NCBI GenBank assembly: GCA_035544835.1
Contig: DASZZV010000404.1
Coordinates: 1 to 10,173, forward strand
Length of the DNA: 10,173 nucleotides
Direction of reading: 5' to 3'
Source: DASZZV01 sp035544835
GTDB taxonomy: Bacteria; Acidobacteriota; Thermoanaerobaculia; Gp7-AA8
In this document: positions 1 to 6,493 of the stretch, piece by piece
Position numbering within the stretch: position 1 is the stretch's first letter
Layout of the letters: the number at the start of each line of letters is the position of its first letter
Notes under the pieces: model-generated
Database searches by the model: none
Seen by the model: the letters and a program-made list of their open reading frames with translations, nothing else
Told to the model about the DNA's origin: nothing
Made by a program: the position numbers and the translations under genes

Positions 1-40
1 CTTGCGGTGTGGAGTCTTGGAGCTCTCTTACGATTGTGCG

Positions 41-98
41 AGGCGCCGAAGGGTCGAGTCCCCCGCCCAGATCCCTCGCTCGACGCTCGGGATGACAC
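41..98. repeat. Dispersed intergenic repeat-like element
   Basis: The stretch carries CGAAGGGTC at 47-55 and GATCCCTCG at 70-78, which form an imperfect inverted repeat. It continues into ATCCC (71-75) and GGGAT (89-93), ending in GATGACA. Read on the minus strand this is the TGTCATCCCGAGCG...GAGGGATCT pattern that I recall between genes of many environmental bacteria with high G+C. The identification rests on that recall and on the dyads; only one copy is in the window. The rest of 1-182 shows no gene or clear terminator. Confidence 0.45.
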
Positions 99-182
99 CT
101 CCGCAAACCGGCCTAAATACTGGGAGTTTCTTAGAAGCCGCGGAACGACGCAAACGTCGGTGAAGGAACGATGACCGCTTCC

Positions 183-818
183 CTACCCCCTCGCTCGCGG
201 TGGAGCAGACTCGGTAAAGCGTATCTTCTGCGCTCCCATCTTGTGCAACAGCTCGGCGACGCGCTGCTCGCCATTTTTTTGCGCGAGAGGAAGAATGCCC
301 TTCAGCATCGCCTCGTGCCGGATGCCCTGCTCGGCAAAAGCGCGGGCGTGCGACTCGAGGTCGACGTCACCTTTCCTGAACCAACCGGTGCTCCGCTTGA
401 TCACTCTGGTCTGCTCGTTGTCGACGCGCGTAACGAGGATCTGGGCGGTTGGCAGCCGGACATCCAATACGCCATCAGAATCAAGTCTCACGTCCTCCGC
501 CTTCAGCAACGACAGATCGAGTCCGGCAATCACGTCGCCCACAGCCATGAGCGTGATGGAGTCTCCTCCTAGGGAGTCGGGAATCATGCCGAAAGACTGG
601 TTCGTCGTGGAGACGTGCATCACACGCATCGACTCGGTCTCGAGCCGGTTGAGCTCGCGCACCTGCGTGACGATCGCGCCGACGTCGATGCTCTTCTCTT
701 CTTTTCGAATCGCCGCCCTTGCTAACTCGCGCGGGATCTGGAGCATGCGATAGGTCAGAAGAGCGAAAGCGCCAAGAATCAGCAGCACGATCAGGGCAGA
801 CAGCCATCGTTTCGGCAT
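183..818 (-). CDS. DUF4230 family membrane-anchored protein
   Basis: A 211-residue protein that begins with a short basic N-terminus (MPKRW) and one hydrophobic helix at about residues 7-27, so it is probably an inner-membrane protein with the rest outside the cytosol. The body fits the DUF4230 pattern: a segment leading with VGAIVTQVRELNRLETE (46-62), a central GDVIAGLDLSLL (94-105), then a hydrophobic strand LPTAQILVTRVD (122-133), and a charged, helical C-terminus with AFAEQGIRHEAML (160-172). The biochemical role of DUF4230 is not established, and no catalytic residues are evident. The start ATG (818-816) lies 40 bp downstream of the ribD stop on the same strand, with only a weak Shine-Dalgarno, so co-transcription with ribD is likely. 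A functional link to riboflavin is not implied. Family assignment is from recognition, not search. Confidence 0.72.
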   Translation of the reverse strand: MPKRWLSALIVLLILGAFALLTYRMLQIPRELARAAIRKEEKSIDVGAIVTQVRELNRLETESMRVMHVSTTNQSFGMIPDSLGGDSITLMAVGDVIAGLDLSLLKAEDVRLDSDGVLDVRLPTAQILVTRVDNEQTRVIKRSTGWFRKGDVDLESHARAFAEQGIRHEAMLKGILPLAQKNGEQRVAELLHKMGAQKIRFTESAPPRARG

Positions 819-858
819 GGTCAGAGGAACAGGGTGCCAGAGAGTGAAATTCTGATGA

Positions 859-1941
859 TCATGCCGGATAAGCCTCGATCAACAGATCCGGGCCGAGCCT
901 CTCGATGTGATCGAACCTCAGCGAGAAGGCGTCCGACAACTCAGCCACACCCTCGCCGCCAAAGAGAGCCGGCGCGTTCCCTCCCCCCACGATCATCGGA
1001 GCGACGAACAACGCCATCTTCTGCCACAACTTCTGCTCGATCAGGCTGGAGTGCAGCAACGAGCCTCCCTCCGCAATCAATGAGCTGATTCCGCGCCGCT
1101 TCAGATCCTTCAGAATCCACTCCAGATCGAGATAGCCGGCTGCCGGCGAGGGTGCGACGATCCACTCGACCGCCGCTGACGCCGATTCCCCTGGCATCTC
1201 CCTGGTGTATACGATCGTTCGATGTCCATCGGTGAGTACCCTCGCCTTCGACGGCACCTCTCCATTGGCATCGACCACCACGCGAGTCCAGGGAACCATC
1301 GACCCGTTCTTTCCGAGCCGTCGCGTGAGCTGCGGATCGTCGGCTACGACCGTGCCGCTGCCGATGAGGATAGCGTCGTACTCTTCGCGAAAGTCCAGGC
1401 TTCTGGCCCTCGACATTTCTCCGGTGATCCACTGACTCTTCCGGCTGACGGTGGCAAGCTTGCCGTCCAGAGTCATCGCCGCCTTGAGGAGGAGAAACGG
1501 TCGATCATGGGTAACAGCATGAAAAAATCTCTCATTGAGCCTCGACGCCTCATCGCGCAGGACGCCCACGACGACGTCGAGCCCAGCCGTCCGCATACGC
1601 TCGATTCCCTTACCGCTCACCAGCGGATTCGGATCTTCCATCGCCACAACGACTCTGGTGATTCCGGAGCCAATCACGACGTCGGCGCAAGGCCCGGTGC
1701 GGCCCTGATGAGAACAGGGTTCGAGTGTTACGAACAATGTTCCGCCCGCAGTCTCGCCAGCAACAGATCGGATCGCCTCGACCTCGGCATGAGGTTCCCC
1801 GGCCCGTCGGTGGTATCCCTCGGCGATTACCTGACCATCCCTTTCGATCAACGCGCCGACCATCGGATTCGGGCTGGTCGAGTAACGCCCCTTCGCCGCC
1901 AGCTGGAGGGCGCGTCTCATCAAGATGGAGTCGTCAGTCAT
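859..1941 (-). CDS. ribD: Bifunctional riboflavin biosynthesis protein RibD
   Basis: Cytosolic enzyme of riboflavin synthesis. It deaminates 2,5-diamino-6-ribosylamino-pyrimidinone 5'-phosphate, then reduces the ribosyl side chain with NADPH. The 360-residue length is normal for the fused form. The N-terminal cytidine-deaminase-like half shows the zinc site: HAEVEA (His51, catalytic Glu53) and PCSHQGRTGPC (Cys76, Cys85). The C-terminal reductase half has KAAMTLDGKLA (153-163), SQWITG (169-174), IGSGTVVADDPQLTRR (193-208) and EGGSLLHSSL (291-300). All expected motifs are present, so it should be active. The ATG at 1941-1939 is the natural start, as the typical MxRALxLA helix begins at once (residues 8-15); the Shine-Dalgarno is poor. 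No FMN riboswitch fits in the 41-bp gap to the divergent ribonuclease gene, and no other rib genes are in the window, so the pathway must be scattered. Confidence 0.97.
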   Translation of the reverse strand: MTDDSILMRRALQLAAKGRYSTSPNPMVGALIERDGQVIAEGYHRRAGEPHAEVEAIRSVAGETAGGTLFVTLEPCSHQGRTGPCADVVIGSGITRVVVAMEDPNPLVSGKGIERMRTAGLDVVVGVLRDEASRLNERFFHAVTHDRPFLLLKAAMTLDGKLATVSRKSQWITGEMSRARSLDFREEYDAILIGSGTVVADDPQLTRRLGKNGSMVPWTRVVVDANGEVPSKARVLTDGHRTIVYTREMPGESASAAVEWIVAPSPAAGYLDLEWILKDLKRRGISSLIAEGGSLLHSSLIEQKLWQKMALFVAPMIVGGGNAPALFGGEGVAELSDAFSLRFDHIERLGPDLLIEAYPA

Positions 1942-1982
1942 GGCGCGATTCTAGCGAAGACCGCAGTCGTCGGTTGAAACGT

Positions 1983-2438
1983 ATGTCTCGATCCCGAACA
2001 TCATCCTCGATCGCAGTGGTCATCGTGGCACTCCTGGCCTTGCTACTGGAGAAGCGGCCGTGGCAGGGCCGGCGACCGGACTCCGCTCCGGCGGGAGGCA
2101 GCGAGAGTCACGCATCGAACCGCGCCTCCTCCACCGCAGCGCCGATGCAGAGCTCCATGCCTGCGCGTCTGACCAACGAGGATCGAGAAATGCAGCAAGC
2201 CCTCGACCGCCTCGCGGCCGGCGGCCCATTTCTCCATCGAAAAGACGGCAGCGTGTTCCGCAACGGCGAGCGCCGGCTGCCGCAGAAACCGAACGGCTAT
2301 TACCACGAATACACGGTCGAGACACCGGGAAGTCCCGACCGTGGGGCACGGCGAATCATCAAGGGAAACGGCGGTGAGCTCTACTACTCGAACGACCACT
2401 ACGGGACTTTCCGGCGGATCGGTGCAGGAGCAGATTGA
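1983..2438 (+). CDS. Guanyl-specific ribonuclease, RNase Sa/barnase family
   Basis: A 151-residue protein that should cleave single-stranded RNA after guanine. Residues 79-145 follow Streptomyces RNase Sa closely: GGPF (80-83), a DG-VF-N-E-LP stretch (88-100), GYYHEYTVETPG (105-116), RGARRII (120-126) and DHYGTF (138-143). By alignment with barnase the catalytic set is Glu109 (barnase Glu73), Arg120 (Arg83), Arg124 (Arg87) and His139 (His102), all present. Gly95 sits where barnase and RNase Sa have Arg59-type arginine. The N-terminus has a basic stretch and a hydrophobic helix (about 9-22), so the enzyme is exported or membrane-tethered. A Ser/Ala/Pro-rich linker (about 33-62) precedes the domain. 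There is no cysteine, so the RNase Sa disulfide is absent. ATG 1983 is chosen because the signal helix begins directly after it; longer reading frames would lie antisense to ribD. No good Shine-Dalgarno is seen. The inhibitor gene overlaps its stop codon. Confidence 0.9.
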   Translation: MSRSRTSSSIAVVIVALLALLLEKRPWQGRRPDSAPAGGSESHASNRASSTAAPMQSSMPARLTNEDREMQQALDRLAAGGPFLHRKDGSVFRNGERRLPQKPNGYYHEYTVETPGSPDRGARRIIKGNGGELYYSNDHYGTFRRIGAGAD

Positions 2439-2440
2439 TG
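2426..2440 (+). promoter_or_regulatory. Shine-Dalgarno and stop/start overlap coupling the ribonuclease and barstar genes
   Basis: AGGAG at 2426-2430 lies inside the ribonuclease gene, 7 nt before ATG 2438-2440. The ribonuclease stop TGA (2436-2438) shares its last base with that ATG (TGATG). This decides the inhibitor start over the in-frame TTG at 2435 (4 nt spacing) and ATG at 2444 (13 nt spacing). It implies translational coupling, so inhibitor synthesis follows ribonuclease synthesis. Confidence 0.75.
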
Positions 2441-2836
2441 CTGATGCTTGAAGACCTTAAGGGAGCCTCCACGCTATGCGTGCACTTCGTGGACGACGCC
2501 GAGGGCCGCGAGATCGGCGGACAGATTCGCGATTCCGACCTCATCTTTTTCGAAATGGACGCAAGCGAGGTCACCACCTCCGAAGATCTCTTTCACCGCC
2601 TGGCAAAGGCGATGAAATTCCCGGAGTACTTCGGCATGAACTGGGACGCCCTCGACGAGGTGCTGGACGACTTCTCCTGGGCACCTGGAACCGGATATGT
2701 ATTGATCCTGAAAGGCGCCGAGTCGCTCTGGAAAAGGTCACCACGGGTTGCCGGGGCTTTCGTCAGTGCCTGGCTGAACGCCGCCGACGAATGGAGCTAT
2801 GACGGCGTTCCCTTTCACCTCATTTTTGTCTGGTGA
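2438..2836 (+). CDS. Barstar-family ribonuclease inhibitor
   Basis: A 132-residue acidic protein without a signal peptide, expected to stay in the cytosol and block the ribonuclease encoded just upstream. The family signature is FPEYFGMNWDALDEVLDDF (residues 61-79), which matches barstar's second helix. Asp70 corresponds to barstar Asp35. Barstar Asp39, which enters the barnase active site, is Glu74 here, and Trp38 is Asp73. The preceding strand-loop-helix (IFFEMDASEVTTSEDLFHRLAKAM, about 36-59) also fits, and the C-terminal half holds a strand VLILKGAE and a final hydrophobic strand PFHLIFVW. Compared with the 90-residue Bacillus barstar there is an N-terminal extension of roughly 30 residues (LCVHFVDDAEG region). 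Its position and coupling to an RNase Sa-type gene strongly support the assignment. The Asp-to-Glu change may reflect adaptation to this partner; that is inference. Confidence 0.9.
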   Translation: MLMLEDLKGASTLCVHFVDDAEGREIGGQIRDSDLIFFEMDASEVTTSEDLFHRLAKAMKFPEYFGMNWDALDEVLDDFSWAPGTGYVLILKGAESLWKRSPRVAGAFVSAWLNAADEWSYDGVPFHLIFVW

Positions 2837-2886
2837 GCGTCCAGCAGCGTTCGCTGGCACATCGCTCGCACTAGCCAAGGGTTTGC

Positions 2887-2896
2887 CCCTCGAGGG
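2887..2896. other. Perfect 10-bp palindrome upstream of the small membrane protein gene
   Basis: CCCTCGAGGG is a perfect palindrome 17 bp before the ATG at 2914. A second dyad, CCAGC (2841-2845) and GCTGG (2853-2857), follows the barstar stop. Either could be an operator or part of a weak hairpin; neither has a T-run. The position in a 77-bp gap is the only support. Confidence 0.2.
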
Positions 2897-2913
2897 CTTG
2901 AAAGGGAGCGCAC

Positions 2914-3069
2914 ATGGATCTTCTCACACTCATCATCATCATTCTCGTCGTGCTCTGGTTGCTGGGCGGGTTCGCCTTCCACATAGGCGGCAGCCTCATT
3001 CACATCCTGATCGTGCTCGCCGTGATCATTCTGATCATCCGACTCATTCAGGGCAGAAAAGTTCTCTAG
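2914..3069 (+). CDS. Small two-helix membrane protein, lmo0937/DUF5670 type
   Basis: A 51-residue, very hydrophobic protein: MDLLTLIIIILVVLWLLGGF opens the first helix (about 3-20). AFHIGGSLIH forms a short Gly-containing turn (21-30), ILIVLAVIILIIRL a second helix (31-44), and the basic tail QGRKVL ends it. This helix-GG-IHIL-helix-RLIxGR pattern is that of the lmo0937 family (DUF5670), small inner-membrane proteins of unknown function found in many phyla and sometimes stress-linked. A GGGAG at 2904-2908 lies 5 nt before ATG 2914, which supports translation. It sits 77 bp after the barstar gene on the same strand and could share its transcript, but the gap, which holds a palindrome, may contain its own promoter. 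The gene is shorter than usual annotation cut-offs and is easily missed. Confidence 0.85.
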   Translation: MDLLTLIIIILVVLWLLGGFAFHIGGSLIHILIVLAVIILIIRLIQGRKVL

Positions 3070-3249
3070 CAGCAGGCTGCTCAGTTCGGAGCGTCCGCAT
3101 CCTGGCGGCGAAACGGCCACCTGGAGGGCGGCGCTCCGGACAACTGCATCGTGAGTCTCGGCATATCCCTGCCGTCAGCGTCCTGAGCCTGGAAAGACGC
3201 CGCATCGTCTGAACTGGCGATACTATCTCCCGACTTAGGAGAACGACTC

Positions 3250-5241
3250 ATGCGGCTCACCCGAATCGCAGCACATATCGCCGGTATCAATCTGCTGGCT
3301 TCGCTGTGCTCTGCTGAGGTACCACAATCCAGCGGAACTGATGCGTTGATCGATGCCATGATCGCCCAGCGCACGTATCACGTTGCCATCTCTCCCGACG
3401 GTAATAAGGTGGCCTACGTCGAATCACTCAACGACGCGTCGGGCGTTCCCTCGGAGGATTCCGCGGTCTACGTGACGGATCTGAAGGGCGGCGCGAAGAA
3501 GCGCGTCAGGGCGAAAGCCAACACCGACGCTGAGGAAGCGGACGTGTCCTGGTCCCCTGATAGCCATCTTCTGGCCTTCATCTCCACGGCCGGAGGGAAC
3601 GGTCAGGCCCAGCTTTACATTGGTGGGGGGGCCGAGGGCGCCGGAGGGAACGCTTCGACAGCCCGCCGAGTAACGAACGTCAAAGGCGTGCTGGCCTCGC
3701 CGCGCTTTTCGCCTGATGGCAAGAGCATCGCCCTACTGATCACCGAGAATACATCGCGACGCCTGGGACCTCTCGCTCCTACCGCTCCCGATCGGGGATT
3801 GATTGGCGAGACGGTCGTCGAACAGCGCATCGGCATCGTCGACGTGTCGACCGGGGCCATGCACTTCGTGACACCCGCCGACATGCATGTTTATCACTGC
3901 GCCTGGTCGCCGGACTCGAAGCATCTCGCCGCCATCGCCGTAAAGGGCTCCGGCACGAACAACTACTGGATTGCACAGCTCTTCACCGTTGATGTTCGGA
4001 CCGGCTCGATGCGCTCCATCTATCAACCTCCCTTCCAGATCGCCAACGTCCGCTGGTCGCCTGATGGAAACGCCATCGACTTCATCGAGGGAATCATGAG
4101 TGACGAAGGAGTCACGGGAGGCAACCTCTACACGATCCCGGCAGCCGGTGGCGAAGCTGTCGACCTCACGCCGCACCTCCAGGCCTCGATCATGAGCTTC
4201 GATTTCGCGGGAGGAGCGATCCTGTTCACGCAATTCGCCGACGGACATTTCGACGTGGGGCGGATGTCTACCGACGGGACCGGCTCGAAAATCATCGCCT
4301 CGTTCGATGAGCTGATCTCAGACGGCGACTGGCCGGCAGTTTCCGTGGCAACCGACGGAGTAACGAGCGCGGTCGTCAGGAGCTCCTTCGCCCATCCATA
4401 CGAGGTATGGGCAGGGCCCATAGGATCGTGGAAGCAACTGACCAGCGACAACCAATCGCTGCAGCCACAATGGGGCGGCGGACGCAACCTTCACTGGACC
4501 AACGAGGGGATGCGAATGCAGGGATGGCTACTGGCGCCGCGCGACGGCGGCCAGAACGGAAAGAAGGGAATGATCGTCTCGGTCCACGGAGGACCGGCCA
4601 GCCTCAACTCTCCGGGATGGCCAAGTCCTCAGGTAGCGGCCCTGGCAAGCCAGGGCTACTACGTTTTTCTTCCCAACCCCCGAGGCAGTTACGGTCAGGG
4701 AGATGACTTCACGAGGGCCAACGTCCGCGACCTCGGTTACGGCGATCTGCGCGACATCATGGCCGGCGTCAAGGAAGCCGTGCGGACTGCCCCCGTCGAC
4801 GAAGCCCGGATCGGCATCACTGGCTGGAGCTATGGCGGCTTCATGACCATGTGGGCTGTCACCCAGACCGGAATGTTCCGCGCGGCCGTGGCCGGCGCCG
4901 GAATCTCGAACTGGCAGAGCTACTACGGAGAAAACGAGATCGATCAGTGGATGATCCCGTACTTCGGAGCGTCGGTTTACGACGATCCTTACATCTACGC
5001 GCGAAGCTCAGCCATCAATACCATCAAGAACGTGAAAACCCCCACTCTGGTACTGGTCGGTGAGCGCGACGCGGAGTGCCCGGCACCGCAGTCATTCGAG
5101 TTCTATCGAGCGCTCAAGCGCCTCGGCGTCCCCACGCAGATGGTCGTCTTCGAAGATGAGGGACACCGCATCTCGAAGCCTGCGCATCGCCGCGAGCTGG
5201 CGCGCCGAATGGGGGCCTGGTTCGACAAGTATATGAAGTAG
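3250..5241 (+). CDS. Secreted S9 family serine peptidase (prolyl oligopeptidase/DPP type)
   Basis: A 663-residue peptidase expected to remove dipeptides or acylated residues from short peptides in the periplasm or outside. A signal peptide is likely (MRLTRIAAHIAGINLLASLCSA, cleavage about 22/23). Residues from about 40 to 400 form a beta-propeller with repeated SPDG/SPDS blades (PD40-like: SPDGNKVAYV, SWSPDSHLLAF, FSPDGKSIALL, AWSPDSKHLAA, RWSPDGNAIDF). The alpha/beta-hydrolase domain follows from about 410. The nucleophile is Ser527 in GWSYGG, the acid is Asp607 (GERDAECP) and the base is His639 (EDEGHRIS). The Ser-Asp and Asp-His spacings of 80 and 32 are normal for the family. Start ATG 3250 has AGGAGA at 3237-3242, 7 nt away. 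A run of seven G at 3625-3631 lies in frame in a Gly-rich propeller loop. It appears to be a single-gene unit. The exact subfamily (S9B or S9C) cannot be settled by eye. Confidence 0.95.
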   Translation: MRLTRIAAHIAGINLLASLCSAEVPQSSGTDALIDAMIAQRTYHVAISPDGNKVAYVESLNDASGVPSEDSAVYVTDLKGGAKKRVRAKANTDAEEADVSWSPDSHLLAFISTAGGNGQAQLYIGGGAEGAGGNASTARRVTNVKGVLASPRFSPDGKSIALLITENTSRRLGPLAPTAPDRGLIGETVVEQRIGIVDVSTGAMHFVTPADMHVYHCAWSPDSKHLAAIAVKGSGTNNYWIAQLFTVDVRTGSMRSIYQPPFQIANVRWSPDGNAIDFIEGIMSDEGVTGGNLYTIPAAGGEAVDLTPHLQASIMSFDFAGGAILFTQFADGHFDVGRMSTDGTGSKIIASFDELISDGDWPAVSVATDGVTSAVVRSSFAHPYEVWAGPIGSWKQLTSDNQSLQPQWGGGRNLHWTNEGMRMQGWLLAPRDGGQNGKKGMIVSVHGGPASLNSPGWPSPQVAALASQGYYVFLPNPRGSYGQGDDFTRANVRDLGYGDLRDIMAGVKEAVRTAPVDEARIGITGWSYGGFMTMWAVTQTGMFRAAVAGAGISNWQSYYGENEIDQWMIPYFGASVYDDPYIYARSSAINTIKNVKTPTLVLVGERDAECPAPQSFEFYRALKRLGVPTQMVVFEDEGHRISKPAHRRELARRMGAWFDKYMK

Positions 5242-5263
5242 CAATGCCGCAGCAGCGCCCTGA

Positions 5264-5294
5264 GATCGGCGCCCCACGGATTCCGTTCCCGATC
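5264..5294. other. Nested dyad between convergent genes, possible weak terminator
   Basis: GATCGG (5264-5269) pairs with CCGATC (5289-5294), and inside it ACGG (5276-5279) pairs with CCGT (5283-5286) around a 3-nt loop. It lies 22 bp after the S9 peptidase stop, in the 168-bp gap before the end of the convergent minus-strand gene. No T-run follows on either strand, so intrinsic termination is doubtful. Nothing else was seen in the gap. Confidence 0.25.
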
Positions 5295-5409
5295 GAAACA
5301 TCGACGGACTAGCTCCTCAACGAACCTAATCTTCATGACGAAAGCATCCGGTTCGGGCTCCATCTGCTCGCGCTATTCAGCAGACTCTCCTCCGGTTCCC
5401 ATCGAATAA

Positions 5410-6183
5410 TTACTGTGGTGTTATCGTTGTAATGTGTTGTGTCTCACGGTTCGTAATTGTGGCAAACGCCCAGTAACGCAGCCCTGGTGTTGCCGACTCA
5501 ATTTCCAGTCGGATGCGGTCATGTCCTGTGATCCCCGGGAAGGTAGATGATAAAGAGAACAGCTGCCCGAATCCTGGCTTACTAGGCGGCGTCGCTTGTG
5601 AGAGCACGGGCAACGAAAGGACGGTCATGCCGAGCGCTTCGCCGGTTGCAGCGTCAAACGCACGAAGCGTGACGGCGCCACTACCAGTAGCATCGACATC
5701 ATACACACGGACGGTTTGTCGAAAACGCTCGTCCAATGGGATGTTTAGTAGTTGAATCTTTCCTGTGTAAAAGGATTCCTCGCGTACGACTGGAAGATCC
5801 GTACCCCAGGTCAGTGCTTGCCGCGAGAGGTCCTGGACACGCAAGTTGAACGATACCTTGTTACTTCCCGTGCGCTCCACGTAGAGCAGCAGCCCTGGCG
5901 CCTCGGTCGGGGATGCGGTGGGTAGCGCGGGAACGGCTTCGGATTTCGCCGCCAGGTACTGGAGTAGCGGACATGTATATGAGCAAACCGACGGGTAGTA
6001 GCCCACGCGCGCGTCACTATCGTTGTATGCGAAGAACGATGAGATAAATCGTGAGCCGAACGCGCCTGGCGTTTCCTGAATGAGGATCGGCAAGAGAACT
6101 TTCTCGTAATCCGACGGATTCAGGCCTTGCGCGCGAGCGCTCGTGGCCGCAATGATCAAGAGTATAGGGATGATCTTTTTCAA
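5410..6183 (-). CDS. Exported protein of unknown function
   Basis: I do not recognise a characterised family. Read from TTG at 6183 the protein has 257 residues and a textbook signal peptide: MKKIIPILLIIAATSARA, with an AxA site (16-18) before Gln19. The mature part is rich in beta-prone segments, Thr/Ser and Pro, with two close cysteines (Cys67, Cys71) that could form a disulfide. A Pro/Ala/Thr-rich linker lies near 84-97 (VPALPTASPTEAP), and the strands SFNLRVQDL, TVRVYDVD, IRLEIES and YWAFATITN suggest a beta-sandwich fold. It ends ETQHITTITPQ, an ending I associate, from recall only, with exported hypothetical proteins of Acidobacteriota. TTG is preferred to GTG 6186: AAGGAGG (6197-6191) is 7 nt from TTG but 4 nt from GTG, and TTG gives the classic MKK start. 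Base composition is lower in G+C than in neighbouring genes: 22 G+C of 60 at 5401-5460 versus 42 of 60 at 4741-4800. Confidence 0.75.
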   Translation of the reverse strand: MKKIIPILLIIAATSARAQGLNPSDYEKVLLPILIQETPGAFGSRFISSFFAYNDSDARVGYYPSVCSYTCPLLQYLAAKSEAVPALPTASPTEAPGLLLYVERTGSNKVSFNLRVQDLSRQALTWGTDLPVVREESFYTGKIQLLNIPLDERFRQTVRVYDVDATGSGAVTLRAFDAATGEALGMTVLSLPVLSQATPPSKPGFGQLFSLSSTFPGITGHDRIRLEIESATPGLRYWAFATITNRETQHITTITPQ

Positions 6184-6437
6184 CACATGACCTCCTTGTC
6201 AGTATGCGTTTGCTGCAAAACCGCGAGTTTTTGGTCACGGCTACCGAAGCCCCATCTCGTGGCATAAATGTCCAACGTGAAGTCCAACACGCCGCGATTG
6301 GTCAACCATTTGCGGTAGTCTCCGGCCGGGTTGTATGGTTGTACTTGGTCTTGGTACGGCTCCGTTGTCGAAACCGTCGTTGCGGTCAGCGCGATCGCTT
6401 CTCGTACGCCCGATGGCGATGTGGGAATACGTTCCAC
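6180..6437 (-). CDS. Small hypothetical protein upstream of the exported protein
   Basis: An 85-residue reading frame without a signal peptide or membrane segment. It is Thr/Ser-rich at the start (ALTATTVSTTEPYQ), with an aromatic, charged centre (DYRKWLTNRGVLDF, IYATRWGFGSRDQK) and a Cys as last residue. No family is recognised. The start is taken as GTG (6437-6435) because GGGAG lies 5 nt before it on the minus strand. The frame stays open for 18 further codons upstream to a TAG at 6494-6492, so it may instead be the tail of a truncated gene. Its TGA (6182-6180) overlaps the TTG start of the exported protein, giving TTGA, and the strong AAGGAGG of that gene lies inside this frame. That is typical of coupled genes and is the best evidence that this frame is translated. 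Confidence 0.45.
   Translation of the reverse strand: MERIPTSPSGVREAIALTATTVSTTEPYQDQVQPYNPAGDYRKWLTNRGVLDFTLDIYATRWGFGSRDQKLAVLQQTHTDKEVMC
6181..6197 (-). promoter_or_regulatory. Strong Shine-Dalgarno deciding a TTG start
   Basis: On the minus strand AAGGAGG (6197-6191) is followed after 7 nt by TTG (6183-6181). An ATG at 6188-6186 is out of frame with the exported protein and gives only a two-codon peptide (Met-Cys). GTG 6186-6184 is in frame but only 4 nt away. TTG is therefore the likely initiator. Confidence 0.6.
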
Positions 6438-6493
6438 TCCGGCTCCCGGGAAGAGGTCGGCTAGCGAGCAGGATGTGATCTGCCTGCCTGCCT

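Noticed and set aside
1222..1977. Long plus-strand frame of 251 codons opposite ribD
   Set aside because: It lies wholly antisense to a clear ribD, has a low-complexity, Arg/His/Ser-rich translation and no recognisable motif; typical shadow in GC-rich DNA.
1725..1982. Possible upstream extension of the ribonuclease gene
   Set aside because: The extension is antisense to ribD and would bury the signal helix; ATG 1983 directly precedes that helix.
1942..1982. FMN riboswitch upstream of ribD
   Set aside because: The gap to the divergent ribonuclease gene is only 41 bp, far too short for an RFN element.
3070..3249. A gene or promoter in the gap before the S9 peptidase gene
   Set aside because: Frames here are short and featureless. 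TACTAT at 3221-3226 resembles a -10 box but has no -35 at the right distance. A small AGCAG/CTGCT dyad at 3068-3081 has no T-run.
5103..5363. Minus-strand frame of 86 codons across the 3' end of the S9 peptidase gene
   Set aside because: Its first 45 or so residues look mildly protein-like, but most of it is antisense to the conserved His639 region and no family is recognised.
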